A DNA stretch of 64,000 nt from Bacteroidota bacterium (GTDB taxonomy: Bacteria; Bacteroidota; Bacteroidia; Bacteroidales; VadinHA17), in NCBI GenBank assembly GCA_016718875.1, contig JADKBL010000010.1, positions 1 to 64,000 on the forward strand. Reading direction: 5' to 3'. Below are positions 23,500 to 31,334 of the stretch, one piece after another. The position numbers and the translations under genes are program-made. A model generated the notes under the pieces. It was not told the origin of the DNA. It worked only from the letters and a program-made list of their open reading frames with translations, and made no database searches. How positions within the stretch are numbered: the stretch's first letter is position 1; each line of letters opens with the position of its first letter.

Positions 23500-25308
23500 A
23501 TGGCTGATGTAATAAAACTTCTACCCGATTCGGTGGCTAACCAGATAGCTGCAGGTGAAGTTATACAGAGGCCTGCTTCCATAGTAAAGGAGCTCATGGA
23601 AAACTCCGTAGATGCAGGAGGCAAAAACATCAAAGTTATTATAAAGGATTCCGGCAAGACACTAGTACAGATTATTGATGACGGAAGCGGGATGTCGGAG
23701 ACCGATGCCAGGCTCTCATTCGAAAGACATGCCACTTCGAAAATCACCACGGCTCAGGATCTTTTTGCAATTAGGACAAAAGGATTCAGAGGTGAAGCAC
23801 TGGCTTCAATTGCTGCTGTAGCAATGGTGGAACTGCGCACAAGAAAGAAGGAAAACGAAACAGGAACCCTGATTATTATCAGCGGCTCAAAGGTTGAGTC
23901 GCAGGAACCATGCAGCTCACCTGAAGGATCAAGCTTCAGCGTCAAAAACCTTTTCTTCAATATCCCTGCCCGAAGGAAATTCCTGAAATCGGATAATACC
24001 GAAATGCGCCATATTGTAAATGAGTTTCAGAAAATAGTACTTGCCCATCCCGATATCAGATTCTCTTTATACCACAATGACAGTGAGGTATATAACCTGC
24101 CTTCCGGAAATCTCCGGCAACGCATAGTTGGTGTCTTTGGCAAACAGATCAACCAGGAACTGATCACTATAGATACAGAAACCACCCTTGTCAGCATCAA
24201 AGGATTTATCGGCAAGCCCGAAACGGCCAGAAGAACTTATGGGGAACAGTTCTTTTTTGTTAACAACCGTTTCATGAAACATCCCTATTTTCATAAGGCA
24301 GTGTCTGAAGCTTACCAGAATATACTTCCCGCCGAGGCGATACCTTCCTATTTTATTTTTATGGAAGCTGATCCGGCGTCTATTGATGTCAATATTCACC
24401 CTACAAAAACAGAAATTAAATTTGAAGACGAAAGAGCGATTTGGCAGATCCTTATGGCCTCTGTTCGTGAAGCACTTGGCAGATTCAACATAGTCCCGTC
24501 AATTGACTTTGATAATGAGGCACTGGTCGATATTCCTGTGAAAAGCTCTTCCTCAGTCTTACCTGAAATGCCCGGAATAAAAATAAATACAGATTTTAAT
24601 CCCTTTGATAATGAAGCTCCGGAATCAGGAAGACAAAACTATTTTGACCGGTTTGAAAGAGAAAGAAGTGATAATTGGGAAAAGCTATTTACAACATTAA
24701 ACAAAGATGAAATTGAAACCAGGCAGATTGAAAATATAGCAGAGACAACAAGAAAATTCTTTCACATTAAAGGAAAATATATTGTCTGTTCTGTTATTTC
24801 CGGCCTCATGCTGATCGACCAGAAACGGGCTCACGAAAGAATCCTGTATGAAAGATACAGTGATTGTCTCAGCAATGGCCGCTCAGTAAGTCAGGTTGAC
24901 CTTTTCCCTTTAACAATTGAAATGAATCCTTCCGATCTTCTTCTGATTAAAGAGATTGAGGAGGAACTTGTTCTGCTGGGATTCAGATTCCTGTACCCTG
25001 ACAATAAAAGCATTACGATCAAAGGACGCCCCTCCGGAACTGAGAATTCCGATCCGGGTGAGATGATCGAAATCCTGCTTGAAGATTATAAGAACAGCCT
25101 TGCTGATCCTTCCTCCGGTGCAAAAGAAAAAGTGGCAGCTGCTATGGCAGCAGCATCTGCTATCCAATATGGAAAACCTTTGTCATCAGAAGAAATGGAA
25201 AACCTCTTTGACACACTCTTTGCCTGCAGGGCGCCAAATTATTCGCCAAAAGGAAAACCTGTGATAACAATTATTACACTTGAGGAATTAGACAAAAGAT
25301 TTAAATAG
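23500..25308 (+). CDS. mutL: DNA mismatch repair protein MutL
   Basis: The 602-residue product carries the GHKL ATPase motifs of MutL: IAAGEVIQRPASIVKEL and ENSVDAG near residues 15-40, DDGSGM near 65, HATSKI and FRGEALASI. The C-terminal dimerisation domain begins near residue 420. At residues about 440-451 the metal-binding motif DQHAxxExxxxE of endonuclease-type MutL reads DQKRAHERILYE, with the histidine replaced by lysine. The later CPHGRP motif reads SPKGKP. The nuclease function may therefore be absent or reduced, though I recall Bacteroidota MutL proteins often diverging here. MutL couples MutS recognition of mismatches to strand removal. It is followed 75 bases later by the two rhomboid genes, and all four genes up to 28205 share a strand and may be co-transcribed. 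Confidence 0.95.
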   Translation: MADVIKLLPDSVANQIAAGEVIQRPASIVKELMENSVDAGGKNIKVIIKDSGKTLVQIIDDGSGMSETDARLSFERHATSKITTAQDLFAIRTKGFRGEALASIAAVAMVELRTRKKENETGTLIIISGSKVESQEPCSSPEGSSFSVKNLFFNIPARRKFLKSDNTEMRHIVNEFQKIVLAHPDIRFSLYHNDSEVYNLPSGNLRQRIVGVFGKQINQELITIDTETTLVSIKGFIGKPETARRTYGEQFFFVNNRFMKHPYFHKAVSEAYQNILPAEAIPSYFIFMEADPASIDVNIHPTKTEIKFEDERAIWQILMASVREALGRFNIVPSIDFDNEALVDIPVKSSSSVLPEMPGIKINTDFNPFDNEAPESGRQNYFDRFERERSDNWEKLFTTLNKDEIETRQIENIAETTRKFFHIKGKYIVCSVISGLMLIDQKRAHERILYERYSDCLSNGRSVSQVDLFPLTIEMNPSDLLLIKEIEEELVLLGFRFLYPDNKSITIKGRPSGTENSDPGEMIEILLEDYKNSLADPSSGAKEKVAAAMAAASAIQYGKPLSSEEMENLFDTLFACRAPNYSPKGKPVITIITLEELDKRFK

Positions 25309-25382
25309 ATTTGCGGTGACAAATTGTCGGATGTTCATTATGGCCCGACAATTGAAGTATGAATACATAAATACAGAATTTA

Positions 25383-26126
25383 ATGAACGGATTCGGAAGA
25401 GGCTTTTTTGGATTACCACCGGTAGTTAAGAATATTATTCTCCTCAATGTTATTATGTGGCTGGGTGACCTGACTGTCAGAAGTGTATTCGGGATGGACC
25501 TTACAATGATACTGGGTCTTTATTTCCCAAAGTCAGAACATTTTCTGCCTCTCCAGCTTGTCTCCCATATGTTCATGCACGGAGGTTTCTGGCACCTTTT
25601 CTTCAACATGTATGCCCTGTATATGTTTGGACAGGTGCTCGAGCAGGTATGGGGACCTAAAAGGTTCTTCATTTATTATATGGTCTGCGGACTCGGTGCA
25701 GCCTTCGTACATGAAACAGTAATTATGTTCCAGTATGAAAGCTTAATGAATATTATAAGCCCTGATCAACTTCAGCTTGTTTTGAATGATGGCTCAGAAT
25801 ATTTTAATCAGGGAAAGGTATTTTCTGATGAAACAATGAAAAGTTTACAGCTGTTGCTAAATACACCTACTGTTGGTGCATCAGGAGCTGTATTCGGTAT
25901 TCTGCTTGCATTCGGAGTTCTTTTCCCGAATACCCAGCTTATGCTTCTGATCCCTCCCATCCCGATAAAAGCTAAATACTTCGTACTGATTTATGGTGCT
26001 ATCGAGCTATATCTTGCTTTCAAAAATCCCGGAAGTAATATTGCACACGCTGCACATCTTGGAGGAATGCTGTTTGGATATATACTTATAAGATACTGGA
26101 GAAAAACAACAACAACTTTGTACTGA
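25383..26126 (+). CDS. Rhomboid family intramembrane serine protease (first of two)
   Basis: The 247-residue membrane protein has the rhomboid hallmarks. A HMFMHGGFWHLFFNMY helix supplies the oxyanion His/Asn region, GASGAVFG holds the catalytic serine, and AHAAHLGG in the last helix holds the catalytic histidine. About six membrane segments are visible, as in bacterial rhomboids, with an extra insert between helices (about residues 115-160) that is longer than usual. Rhomboids cut transmembrane helices of substrate proteins within the inner membrane. The stop codon overlaps the start of the next rhomboid by one base (TGATG), so the two are probably translationally coupled. Confidence 0.93.
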   Translation: MNGFGRGFFGLPPVVKNIILLNVIMWLGDLTVRSVFGMDLTMILGLYFPKSEHFLPLQLVSHMFMHGGFWHLFFNMYALYMFGQVLEQVWGPKRFFIYYMVCGLGAAFVHETVIMFQYESLMNIISPDQLQLVLNDGSEYFNQGKVFSDETMKSLQLLLNTPTVGASGAVFGILLAFGVLFPNTQLMLLIPPIPIKAKYFVLIYGAIELYLAFKNPGSNIAHAAHLGGMLFGYILIRYWRKTTTTLY

Positions 26127-27013
26127 TGGGCATCTGGGATGATATAAAAAATACCTTTCATAATGGCAGCAGCCTTACCAGGCTCATATATGTAAATATT
26201 GCCGTTTTCATTCTGATTTCCCTCACAGCAATAATCGGTTTCCTGCTTACTAATCCTATTGTTGCTGAAAAATCAATCGATTTTCTGGCCGTACCTTCTT
26301 CACTGGGAAAGCTGATTATCAGACCATGGACACTTATTACATACATGTTCCTGCACAAAGATATCTGGCATATCCTTTTCAATATGCTCTGGCTTTACTG
26401 GTTTGGTACAATTTTCCTGCAGTATCTCGATCAGAGAAAGCTTGTTGCAGTTTACCTGCTTGGCGGAATAAGCGGTGCTTTCCTGTATATCGCATCTTTC
26501 AATATCTTTCCGGCATTCGCCGGACTTGTCAGCGAGTCAGTAGCTATCGGAGCATCAGCGTCTGTTATGGCAGTAGTCATTGCCATTGCTGCTTATGTGC
26601 CCGACTATAATGTTAACCTTTTGCTTTTGGGCAGAGTGAAACTAAAATATATGGCTCTGGCTATTTTTGTCCTAACCTCATTTATGGATTTTTCAGTAAA
26701 CTCCGGAGGTAAGCTTGCACACATCGGCGGTGCAGTTTTTGGCTACCTCTATACACTGAATTTAAGACAGGGCAGAGACCTGGGAAAAGGTATCAACAAG
26801 GTCATTGATTCAATAATCACAATATTCAAACCCAGGAAAAAAATGAAGGTTACATACAAAAAACCTTCTGATGATTACAGTTATAACAAGATTAAGACTG
26901 AACACCAGGCCAGGATAAATACCATCCTCGACAAGATATCCAAGGGAGGCTATGACAGTCTCACCAAAGAGGAAAAAGATACCCTTTTCAGGGAGAGCCA
27001 GAAGCGCAATTAA
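26126..27013 (+). CDS. Rhomboid family intramembrane serine protease (second of two)
   Basis: The 295-residue protein has six predicted membrane helices. FLHKDIWHILFNM lies in the second helix region, IGASASVMA carries the catalytic serine in a GASA rather than GASG context, and KLAHIGGAVFGY carries the catalytic histidine. After the last helix comes a charged cytosolic tail of about 80 residues ending in a small helical segment (ILDKISKGGYDSLTKEEKD) that recurs in Bacteroidota rhomboids. The start codon overlaps the stop of the preceding rhomboid. The two may form a heteromeric or functionally split pair; both dyads look complete, so I expect both to be active. Confidence 0.92.
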   Translation: MGIWDDIKNTFHNGSSLTRLIYVNIAVFILISLTAIIGFLLTNPIVAEKSIDFLAVPSSLGKLIIRPWTLITYMFLHKDIWHILFNMLWLYWFGTIFLQYLDQRKLVAVYLLGGISGAFLYIASFNIFPAFAGLVSESVAIGASASVMAVVIAIAAYVPDYNVNLLLLGRVKLKYMALAIFVLTSFMDFSVNSGGKLAHIGGAVFGYLYTLNLRQGRDLGKGINKVIDSIITIFKPRKKMKVTYKKPSDDYSYNKIKTEHQARINTILDKISKGGYDSLTKEEKDTLFRESQKRN

Positions 27014-27125
27014 CCACTTGAATATGCCGTTTGGAGTAATCATTACTGCCCCTCATCAAAAATCCATCTTCCTGTCTCTGTTTATTTTCAGGAAGAGGTA
27101 ATTTAGTACTCAAATAAATCATCTA

Positions 27126-28205
27126 TTGAAAAGAATCCTTTATTGGATATTGTTAGGTTTTAATGTGCTTTTAGCCATTACCCTGCTGATTTCATATCTT
27201 GCCGTACATATCAGTCCGGGTGATTTTACTCTTCCCGCCTATTTCGGGCTGGCATATCCTTATCTTCTGCTTATCAATATATTAATGGTTATAATCTGGG
27301 CCATGCTTCTCAGATTTGAAGCCTTTATATCACTGGTAGTTATACTTCTTGGGATTACTCACTTCTCAAATTATATCAAACTGACCAAACCTTCAGGAGA
27401 AAAAGAAGGAGCTTTTAAACTGCTCAGTTACAATGTCAGGCTGTTCAACTATTTTGAGACTAAAAAGGGATCTGGCTCCGAAAAGACTGTTCTGGGGTTT
27501 ATTAAAAACCAGGATGCTGATATTATATGCCTGCAGGAATACTTCGTTAACGGAGATCCTGCATCACATGAAACCTATGTAAAATCATTGCTGGGAGGAA
27601 AGTACTACTCTCATACAAAACTTATGGGAAGAGGAAAAAACAGGTTTTACGGAATTGCAACATACAGCCGGTTCCCCATTATAAGAAAAGGCGAAATAAT
27701 ACATCCCAAGTCATCAAGTCTGACAATCTTCTCTGATGTTGTTATTCAGAAAGATACTTTCAGAATTTACAATAACCATCTTCAGTCATTTCGATTGAAA
27801 AAGATGGAAAAATCACTTCTTGAGGAGATGACTTCTGAAGAAAAAGAGACAATTGAAGAGGTCAAGAGTCTTTCTGTAAGTCTTAAAAATGGTTTTGTAA
27901 GAAGGTCTCTGCAGGCACAGGTTGTAAAGGATCACATAAACAGTTCCAAATACCCGGTGATTGTTGCAGGTGATTTCAACGACACACCCGTATCATATAC
28001 TTACAGGAAGATAAGAAAAGGATTGAATGATTCGTTCGTCAATTCAGGTTACGGGGCAGGGTTCACCTATAAAGGGAATTATCCTCCGAACAGAATTGAT
28101 TACATATTATACAGTGATGCACTGATTAATAATCATTTTGACATTCTCAGGGTTAAATACTCTGATCACTATCCGATAGTAGCCTGGCTGAAGAAACGTG
28201 ATTAA
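27126..28205 (+). CDS. Membrane-anchored endonuclease/exonuclease/phosphatase family protein
   Basis: The likely start is a TTG at 27126, which puts a positively charged KRILYW segment directly before the first helix. Three hydrophobic helices fill residues 1-85. The rest is an EEP domain: LLSYNVRLFNYF, IICLQEYF, YNNHLQS, VIVAGDFNDTP and the terminal SDHYPIVAWL, so the metal-binding and catalytic residues of the fold are present. The 359-residue length and the helices-plus-EEP layout are common next to rhomboid genes in Bacteroidota, as I recall. The 3' end (last six codons) is part of the 72-bp sequence duplicated at 29066. Substrate unknown: phosphodiester of a lipid or nucleic acid. Confidence 0.88.
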   Translation: MKRILYWILLGFNVLLAITLLISYLAVHISPGDFTLPAYFGLAYPYLLLINILMVIIWAMLLRFEAFISLVVILLGITHFSNYIKLTKPSGEKEGAFKLLSYNVRLFNYFETKKGSGSEKTVLGFIKNQDADIICLQEYFVNGDPASHETYVKSLLGGKYYSHTKLMGRGKNRFYGIATYSRFPIIRKGEIIHPKSSSLTIFSDVVIQKDTFRIYNNHLQSFRLKKMEKSLLEEMTSEEKETIEEVKSLSVSLKNGFVRRSLQAQVVKDHINSSKYPVIVAGDFNDTPVSYTYRKIRKGLNDSFVNSGYGAGFTYKGNYPPNRIDYILYSDALINNHFDILRVKYSDHYPIVAWLKKRD

Positions 28206-28257
28206 AACGGCAATTTCCTGAAATCTACATTTCCGCCTGAAATTATCAGTCCGGCTT
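28186..28257. repeat. 72-bp direct repeat, left copy
   Basis: A perfect 72-base match to 29066-29137. This copy holds the last six codons and stop of the EEP gene and, on the minus strand, a stray copy of about the last 18 codons of the PLP dehydratase. The match ends sharply on both sides (28185 T versus 29065 A; 28258 C versus 29138 T). It marks the left edge of an 808-base inserted segment. Confidence 0.9.
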
Positions 28258-28340
28258 CCTGTTTTGTGTGAAAGACACCCAAAATTGAAATAGAAAGACA
28301 AATCCAATCTAAGAACTTTCCATTGCTGATTTGATTAAAT

Positions 28341-28649
28341 TTACAAAGGATTCATTAATAATCCTGTATGTGATAATTCCTTCCAATCATTATTAACCTT
28401 ATTAATGAGTGCCAGTTTCTTTTCTTTGGAGAACCCTTTAATCTGTTTTTCCCTGGCAATGGCTGATTCTATTGAATCAAACTTTTCAAAATAAATCAGC
28501 TTATCAACATTATATTTTTGTGTAAATCCCTTTATTTTCTTCTGTTTATGTTCATAACACCTTCTCTCTAAGTCATTAGTAACTCCGGTATAAAGAACAT
28601 TATGATGCTTATTTGTTAAGATTTAAACATAATATATATGAATTCTCAT
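28341..28649 (-). pseudogene. GIY-YIG endonuclease (UPF0213/YhbQ-like), interrupted by an in-frame stop
   Basis: Reading the minus strand from the ATG at 28649 gives MRIHIYYV, a stop (TAA at 28625-28623), then ILTNKHHNVLYTGVTND and the rest of a GIY-YIG domain (YNVDKLIYFEKFD, IAREKQIKG, NDWKEL) to the stop at 28341. In relatives the stop position is normally a tyrosine of the GIY/VYIL segment, so one base change (TAT to TAA) explains it. The total is 103 codons, the usual size for this family of small structure-specific nucleases. It lies inside the segment bounded by the 72-bp repeats. It could still be made from an internal start, but the first strand of the fold would be lost. Confidence 0.75.
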
Positions 28650-28796
28650 TGATTTGCAGATTATTGTCGAAACAATTATGTAGCCTAAATTACATAAAAA
28701 TTTAAATTTTTTATAATGTCAATCTGGTCTTCGCTGATCTTAGTATGGTGCCTTCCTACGCAATCATTTTCTGTATTATTTCCATAGTGAATTCAG

Positions 28797-28974
28797 GAGA
28801 TTCCTCGCTTCGCTTCGGAATGACAATCTAATATTCTGTACGGAGGGGGGGGGAAGAAGTGGCGATTCGCTGAAATATTTCGAAGAGGACCAAACAGAAT
28901 TTTCGAATCGCCACTTCTTCCCCCCCCCCACAAAAGACTCACCGTGTCATTCCGAGCGCCAGCGAGGAATCTCC
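28797..28974. repeat. Large nested palindrome (REP-like element)
   Basis: Outer arms (28797-28827 and 28944-28974) are imperfect inverted copies containing GATTCCTCGCT and GGAATGACA. Inside them sits a near-perfect 25-base inverted repeat (28845-28869 and 28904-28928) that starts with nine G and ends with nine C, with a loop of 34 bases. The outer sequence resembles repetitive extragenic palindromes common in Bacteroidota genomes. As RNA it would fold into a long hairpin. It lies in the inserted segment between the two 72-bp repeats. Confidence 0.85.
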
Positions 28975-29065
28975 GGCATATTTGACCATTTGTCTTAAGT
29001 ATTAAGGCAGTAGATAAATGTTTTTGACGGGGGCAAAGGTGCAGCGTACCGCAATATTTAAAACA

Positions 29066-29137
29066 GGCTGAAGAAACGTGATTAAAACGGCAATTTCCTG
29101 AAATCTACATTTCCGCCTGAAATTATCAGTCCGGCTT
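29066..29137. repeat. 72-bp direct repeat, right copy
   Basis: A perfect copy of 28186-28257. It contains the true 3' end of the PLP dehydratase gene (stop at 29082) and a stray copy of the last six codons of the EEP gene. Together the copies leave both convergent genes with complete 3' ends despite the insertion between them. Confidence 0.9.
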
Positions 29138-30026
29138 TTTTGCCTCTGAATAACTCCGGATTCTCTTTTATTACAGCAAGTACAGTGGCTGAAGAAGGTT
29201 CAATAATTATTTTCATCCTTTCCCAAACCAGAAGCATGCATTCAATAATTGACTCTTCTGTTGCTGTAAGTATCTGATCTACATTCTTGCGTATAATTGT
29301 GAAGGTAAGCTCGCTCAGGGATGTCAGCAATCCGTCAGCTACTGTTAACGGATTAACAGAAGGAACAAGCTGGCCTGAATTGAATGATTCCCAGGCATCA
29401 TTTGCATTAAAGGGCTCAGCACCAATGACTTTAATTTTACTGTTCAGCCCTTTGACACATGTAGAAGTACCGCTCATCAGTCCGCCGCCACCAACCGGGG
29501 CTATTACAAAGTCAAGATCAGGCTTGTCGGCAAGCAGTTCGAGTGCAGCAGTCCCCTGTCCGCATATAACATTGAAATTATCATAAGGATGCACAAGGGT
29601 TGCACCGGTTTTTTCCATAATCATCCTGGTAGTCTCTTCCCGTGCCTGAAGAGTTGGCTTGCAAAAGGTTATTTCCGCTCCGTAACCTGCAACAGCATTC
29701 TTCTTTACCAGCGGAGCTGTTTCAGGCATTACAATATTTGCCTTTACCCCGTTCATAGAGGCAGCCAGGGCAAGGGCAGCAGCATGATTGCCTGAAGAGT
29801 GTGTAACAACGCCCCTCTTCTTCTCATCATCACTCAAAAGAAGAACCGCATTTGTGGCTCCTCTGAATTTGAAGGCACCTACCTTCTGTAGATTCTCACA
29901 TTTGAAATAGAGCTCGCAATCAAACATTTTGTTTAACTGTCCGGATGTCATAACAGGAGTGTAATGTATGAATGGCCTTATTCTGGAATGAGCTGACTGA
30001 ATATCGCTTAGTGTAGGAAGATTCAT
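29082..30026 (-). CDS. PLP-dependent threonine/serine dehydratase or serine racemase family enzyme
   Basis: The 314-residue enzyme belongs to the fold-type II PLP family. KVGAFKFRGA holds the PLP lysine, SSGNHAAALA the substrate loop, and VGGGGLMSG the phosphate-binding glycine loop. There is no C-terminal ACT-type regulatory domain, so it matches the short catabolic threonine dehydratase/serine racemase group rather than the biosynthetic IlvA. It would convert threonine to 2-oxobutanoate, serine to pyruvate, or racemise serine; the sequence does not decide. It follows dapL on the same strand with a 25-base gap. Its last codons are duplicated at 28202-28257. Confidence 0.88.
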   Translation of the reverse strand: MNLPTLSDIQSAHSRIRPFIHYTPVMTSGQLNKMFDCELYFKCENLQKVGAFKFRGATNAVLLLSDDEKKRGVVTHSSGNHAAALALAASMNGVKANIVMPETAPLVKKNAVAGYGAEITFCKPTLQAREETTRMIMEKTGATLVHPYDNFNVICGQGTAALELLADKPDLDFVIAPVGGGGLMSGTSTCVKGLNSKIKVIGAEPFNANDAWESFNSGQLVPSVNPLTVADGLLTSLSELTFTIIRKNVDQILTATEESIIECMLLVWERMKIIIEPSSATVLAVIKENPELFRGKKAGLIISGGNVDFRKLPF

Positions 30027-30051
30027 AAGGATTGTTTCCTCAAAATAACTA

Positions 30052-31284
30052 TTACCACTTTAGATTTCCAAGCCTCTCCATCGCTTTCATTACATTCTCC
30101 TGTGTAGCGAATGATGAGAACCTGAAATATCCTTCACCCGACGGCCCGAATCCTGAACCTGGGGTACCTACCACATTTGCTTCATTAAGCAGTTTATCAA
30201 AGAGGTCCCACGATTTAATGCCCCTTCCGGAGTTAACCCAAACATAGGGTGCATTTACTCCCCCAAAAACCCGAAATCCCAGTTTTGTAAGGCTCTCACG
30301 CAGAATTTTTGCATTGTTCATATAATAATTGATAACAGACCTCACCTCTTTCTTTCCTTCAGGTGTAAAGATTGCGGCAGCAGCCTTCTGAACAGGATAT
30401 GATACTCCGTTAAATTTTGTTGTATGCCTCCTGAACCAAAGTGAGTAAAGTGATTTTTCCGACCCGTCAGACGTGGTGGCAACAAGATTTTTCGGGATAA
30501 CTGTATAAGCGCAGCGGGTACCTGTAAAGCCTGCTGTTTTTGAAAAACTGCGGAATTCTATCGCAACCTCTCTGGCTCCCTCAATTTCATAAATTGAATG
30601 GGGAATTTCGGGATCAGAGATATAAGATTCATAAGCTGAATCGAACAGTATTATTGACTTGTTTTTTCTGGCATAATCAACCCACTTTTTCAACTCCGTT
30701 TTACTTGCAGTGGTACCTGTGGGATTATTGGGATAACATAAGAAGATTATGTCAACTTTACTTTTGGGAATTTCGGGGATAAAACCATTCTCTGCATTAC
30801 AGGGCATATAAACGATCCCTTTATAATACCCGTTACCAAGGTAATCTCCAGTCCTGCCTGCCATAACACTTGTATCGACATAAACCGGGTAAACAGGATC
30901 CTGTACCGCAATAATATTGTTCATGCCAAAAATCTCAAGAATATTTCCTGTATCACATTTTGAACCATCCGATACAAAGATCTCATCTGCTGCAATATCA
31001 GCACCCCTGTCGTGATAGTCGTTCTTTGCAATAGCTTCCCGCAGAAAATCATAGCCCTGCTCCGGACCATATCCCTTAAAGGTATCAAACTTCGACATCT
31101 CCTCAACTCCCTCATGAAAAGCTTTTATAATTGAAGGAGTGAGTGGCTGCGTTACATCTCCTATCCCCATTTTGATAACATCTGCACCAGGGTGTTCTTT
31201 CTGAAATTCACGGACTCTTCTGCCAATTTCCGGGAAGAGGTATCCTGCCTGAAGTTTGAAATAATTTTCGTTTATCTGCGCCAT
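30052..31284 (-). CDS. dapL: LL-diaminopimelate aminotransferase
   Basis: The 410-residue fold-type I aminotransferase matches DapL in length and motifs: an N-terminal NENYFKLQAGYLFPEI segment, the GIGDVTQPL strand, GYGPEQGYDFLREAI, YPNNPTGTT and the PLP lysine 249 in FRSFSKTAGFTGTRC. DapL makes LL-diaminopimelate from tetrahydrodipicolinate and glutamate in one step, bypassing the succinylated or acetylated routes. It is divergent from lysA and dapF, 50 bases away, so one intergenic region serves the end of the DAP/lysine pathway. Confidence 0.95.
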   Translation of the reverse strand: MAQINENYFKLQAGYLFPEIGRRVREFQKEHPGADVIKMGIGDVTQPLTPSIIKAFHEGVEEMSKFDTFKGYGPEQGYDFLREAIAKNDYHDRGADIAADEIFVSDGSKCDTGNILEIFGMNNIIAVQDPVYPVYVDTSVMAGRTGDYLGNGYYKGIVYMPCNAENGFIPEIPKSKVDIIFLCYPNNPTGTTASKTELKKWVDYARKNKSIILFDSAYESYISDPEIPHSIYEIEGAREVAIEFRSFSKTAGFTGTRCAYTVIPKNLVATTSDGSEKSLYSLWFRRHTTKFNGVSYPVQKAAAAIFTPEGKKEVRSVINYYMNNAKILRESLTKLGFRVFGGVNAPYVWVNSGRGIKSWDLFDKLLNEANVVGTPGSGFGPSGEGYFRFSSFATQENVMKAMERLGNLKW

Positions 31285-31300
31285 TTTTATACTTTTGTCG

Positions 31301-31308
31301 CAAATATA
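31301..31308 (-). promoter_or_regulatory. Possible -7 box for dapL
   Basis: On the minus strand this reads TATATTTG, a match to TAnnTTTG, 17 bases before the dapL ATG. The leader would be very short, and no TTTG is seen at the standard spacing. Confidence 0.35.
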
Positions 31309-31334
31309 TTAAAGTTATTATTCTCCTTTTAACA

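Noticed and set aside
28107..28307. Minus-strand open frame across the left 72-bp repeat
   Set aside because: It reads the duplicated dehydratase tail in the wrong frame and has no own coding signal.
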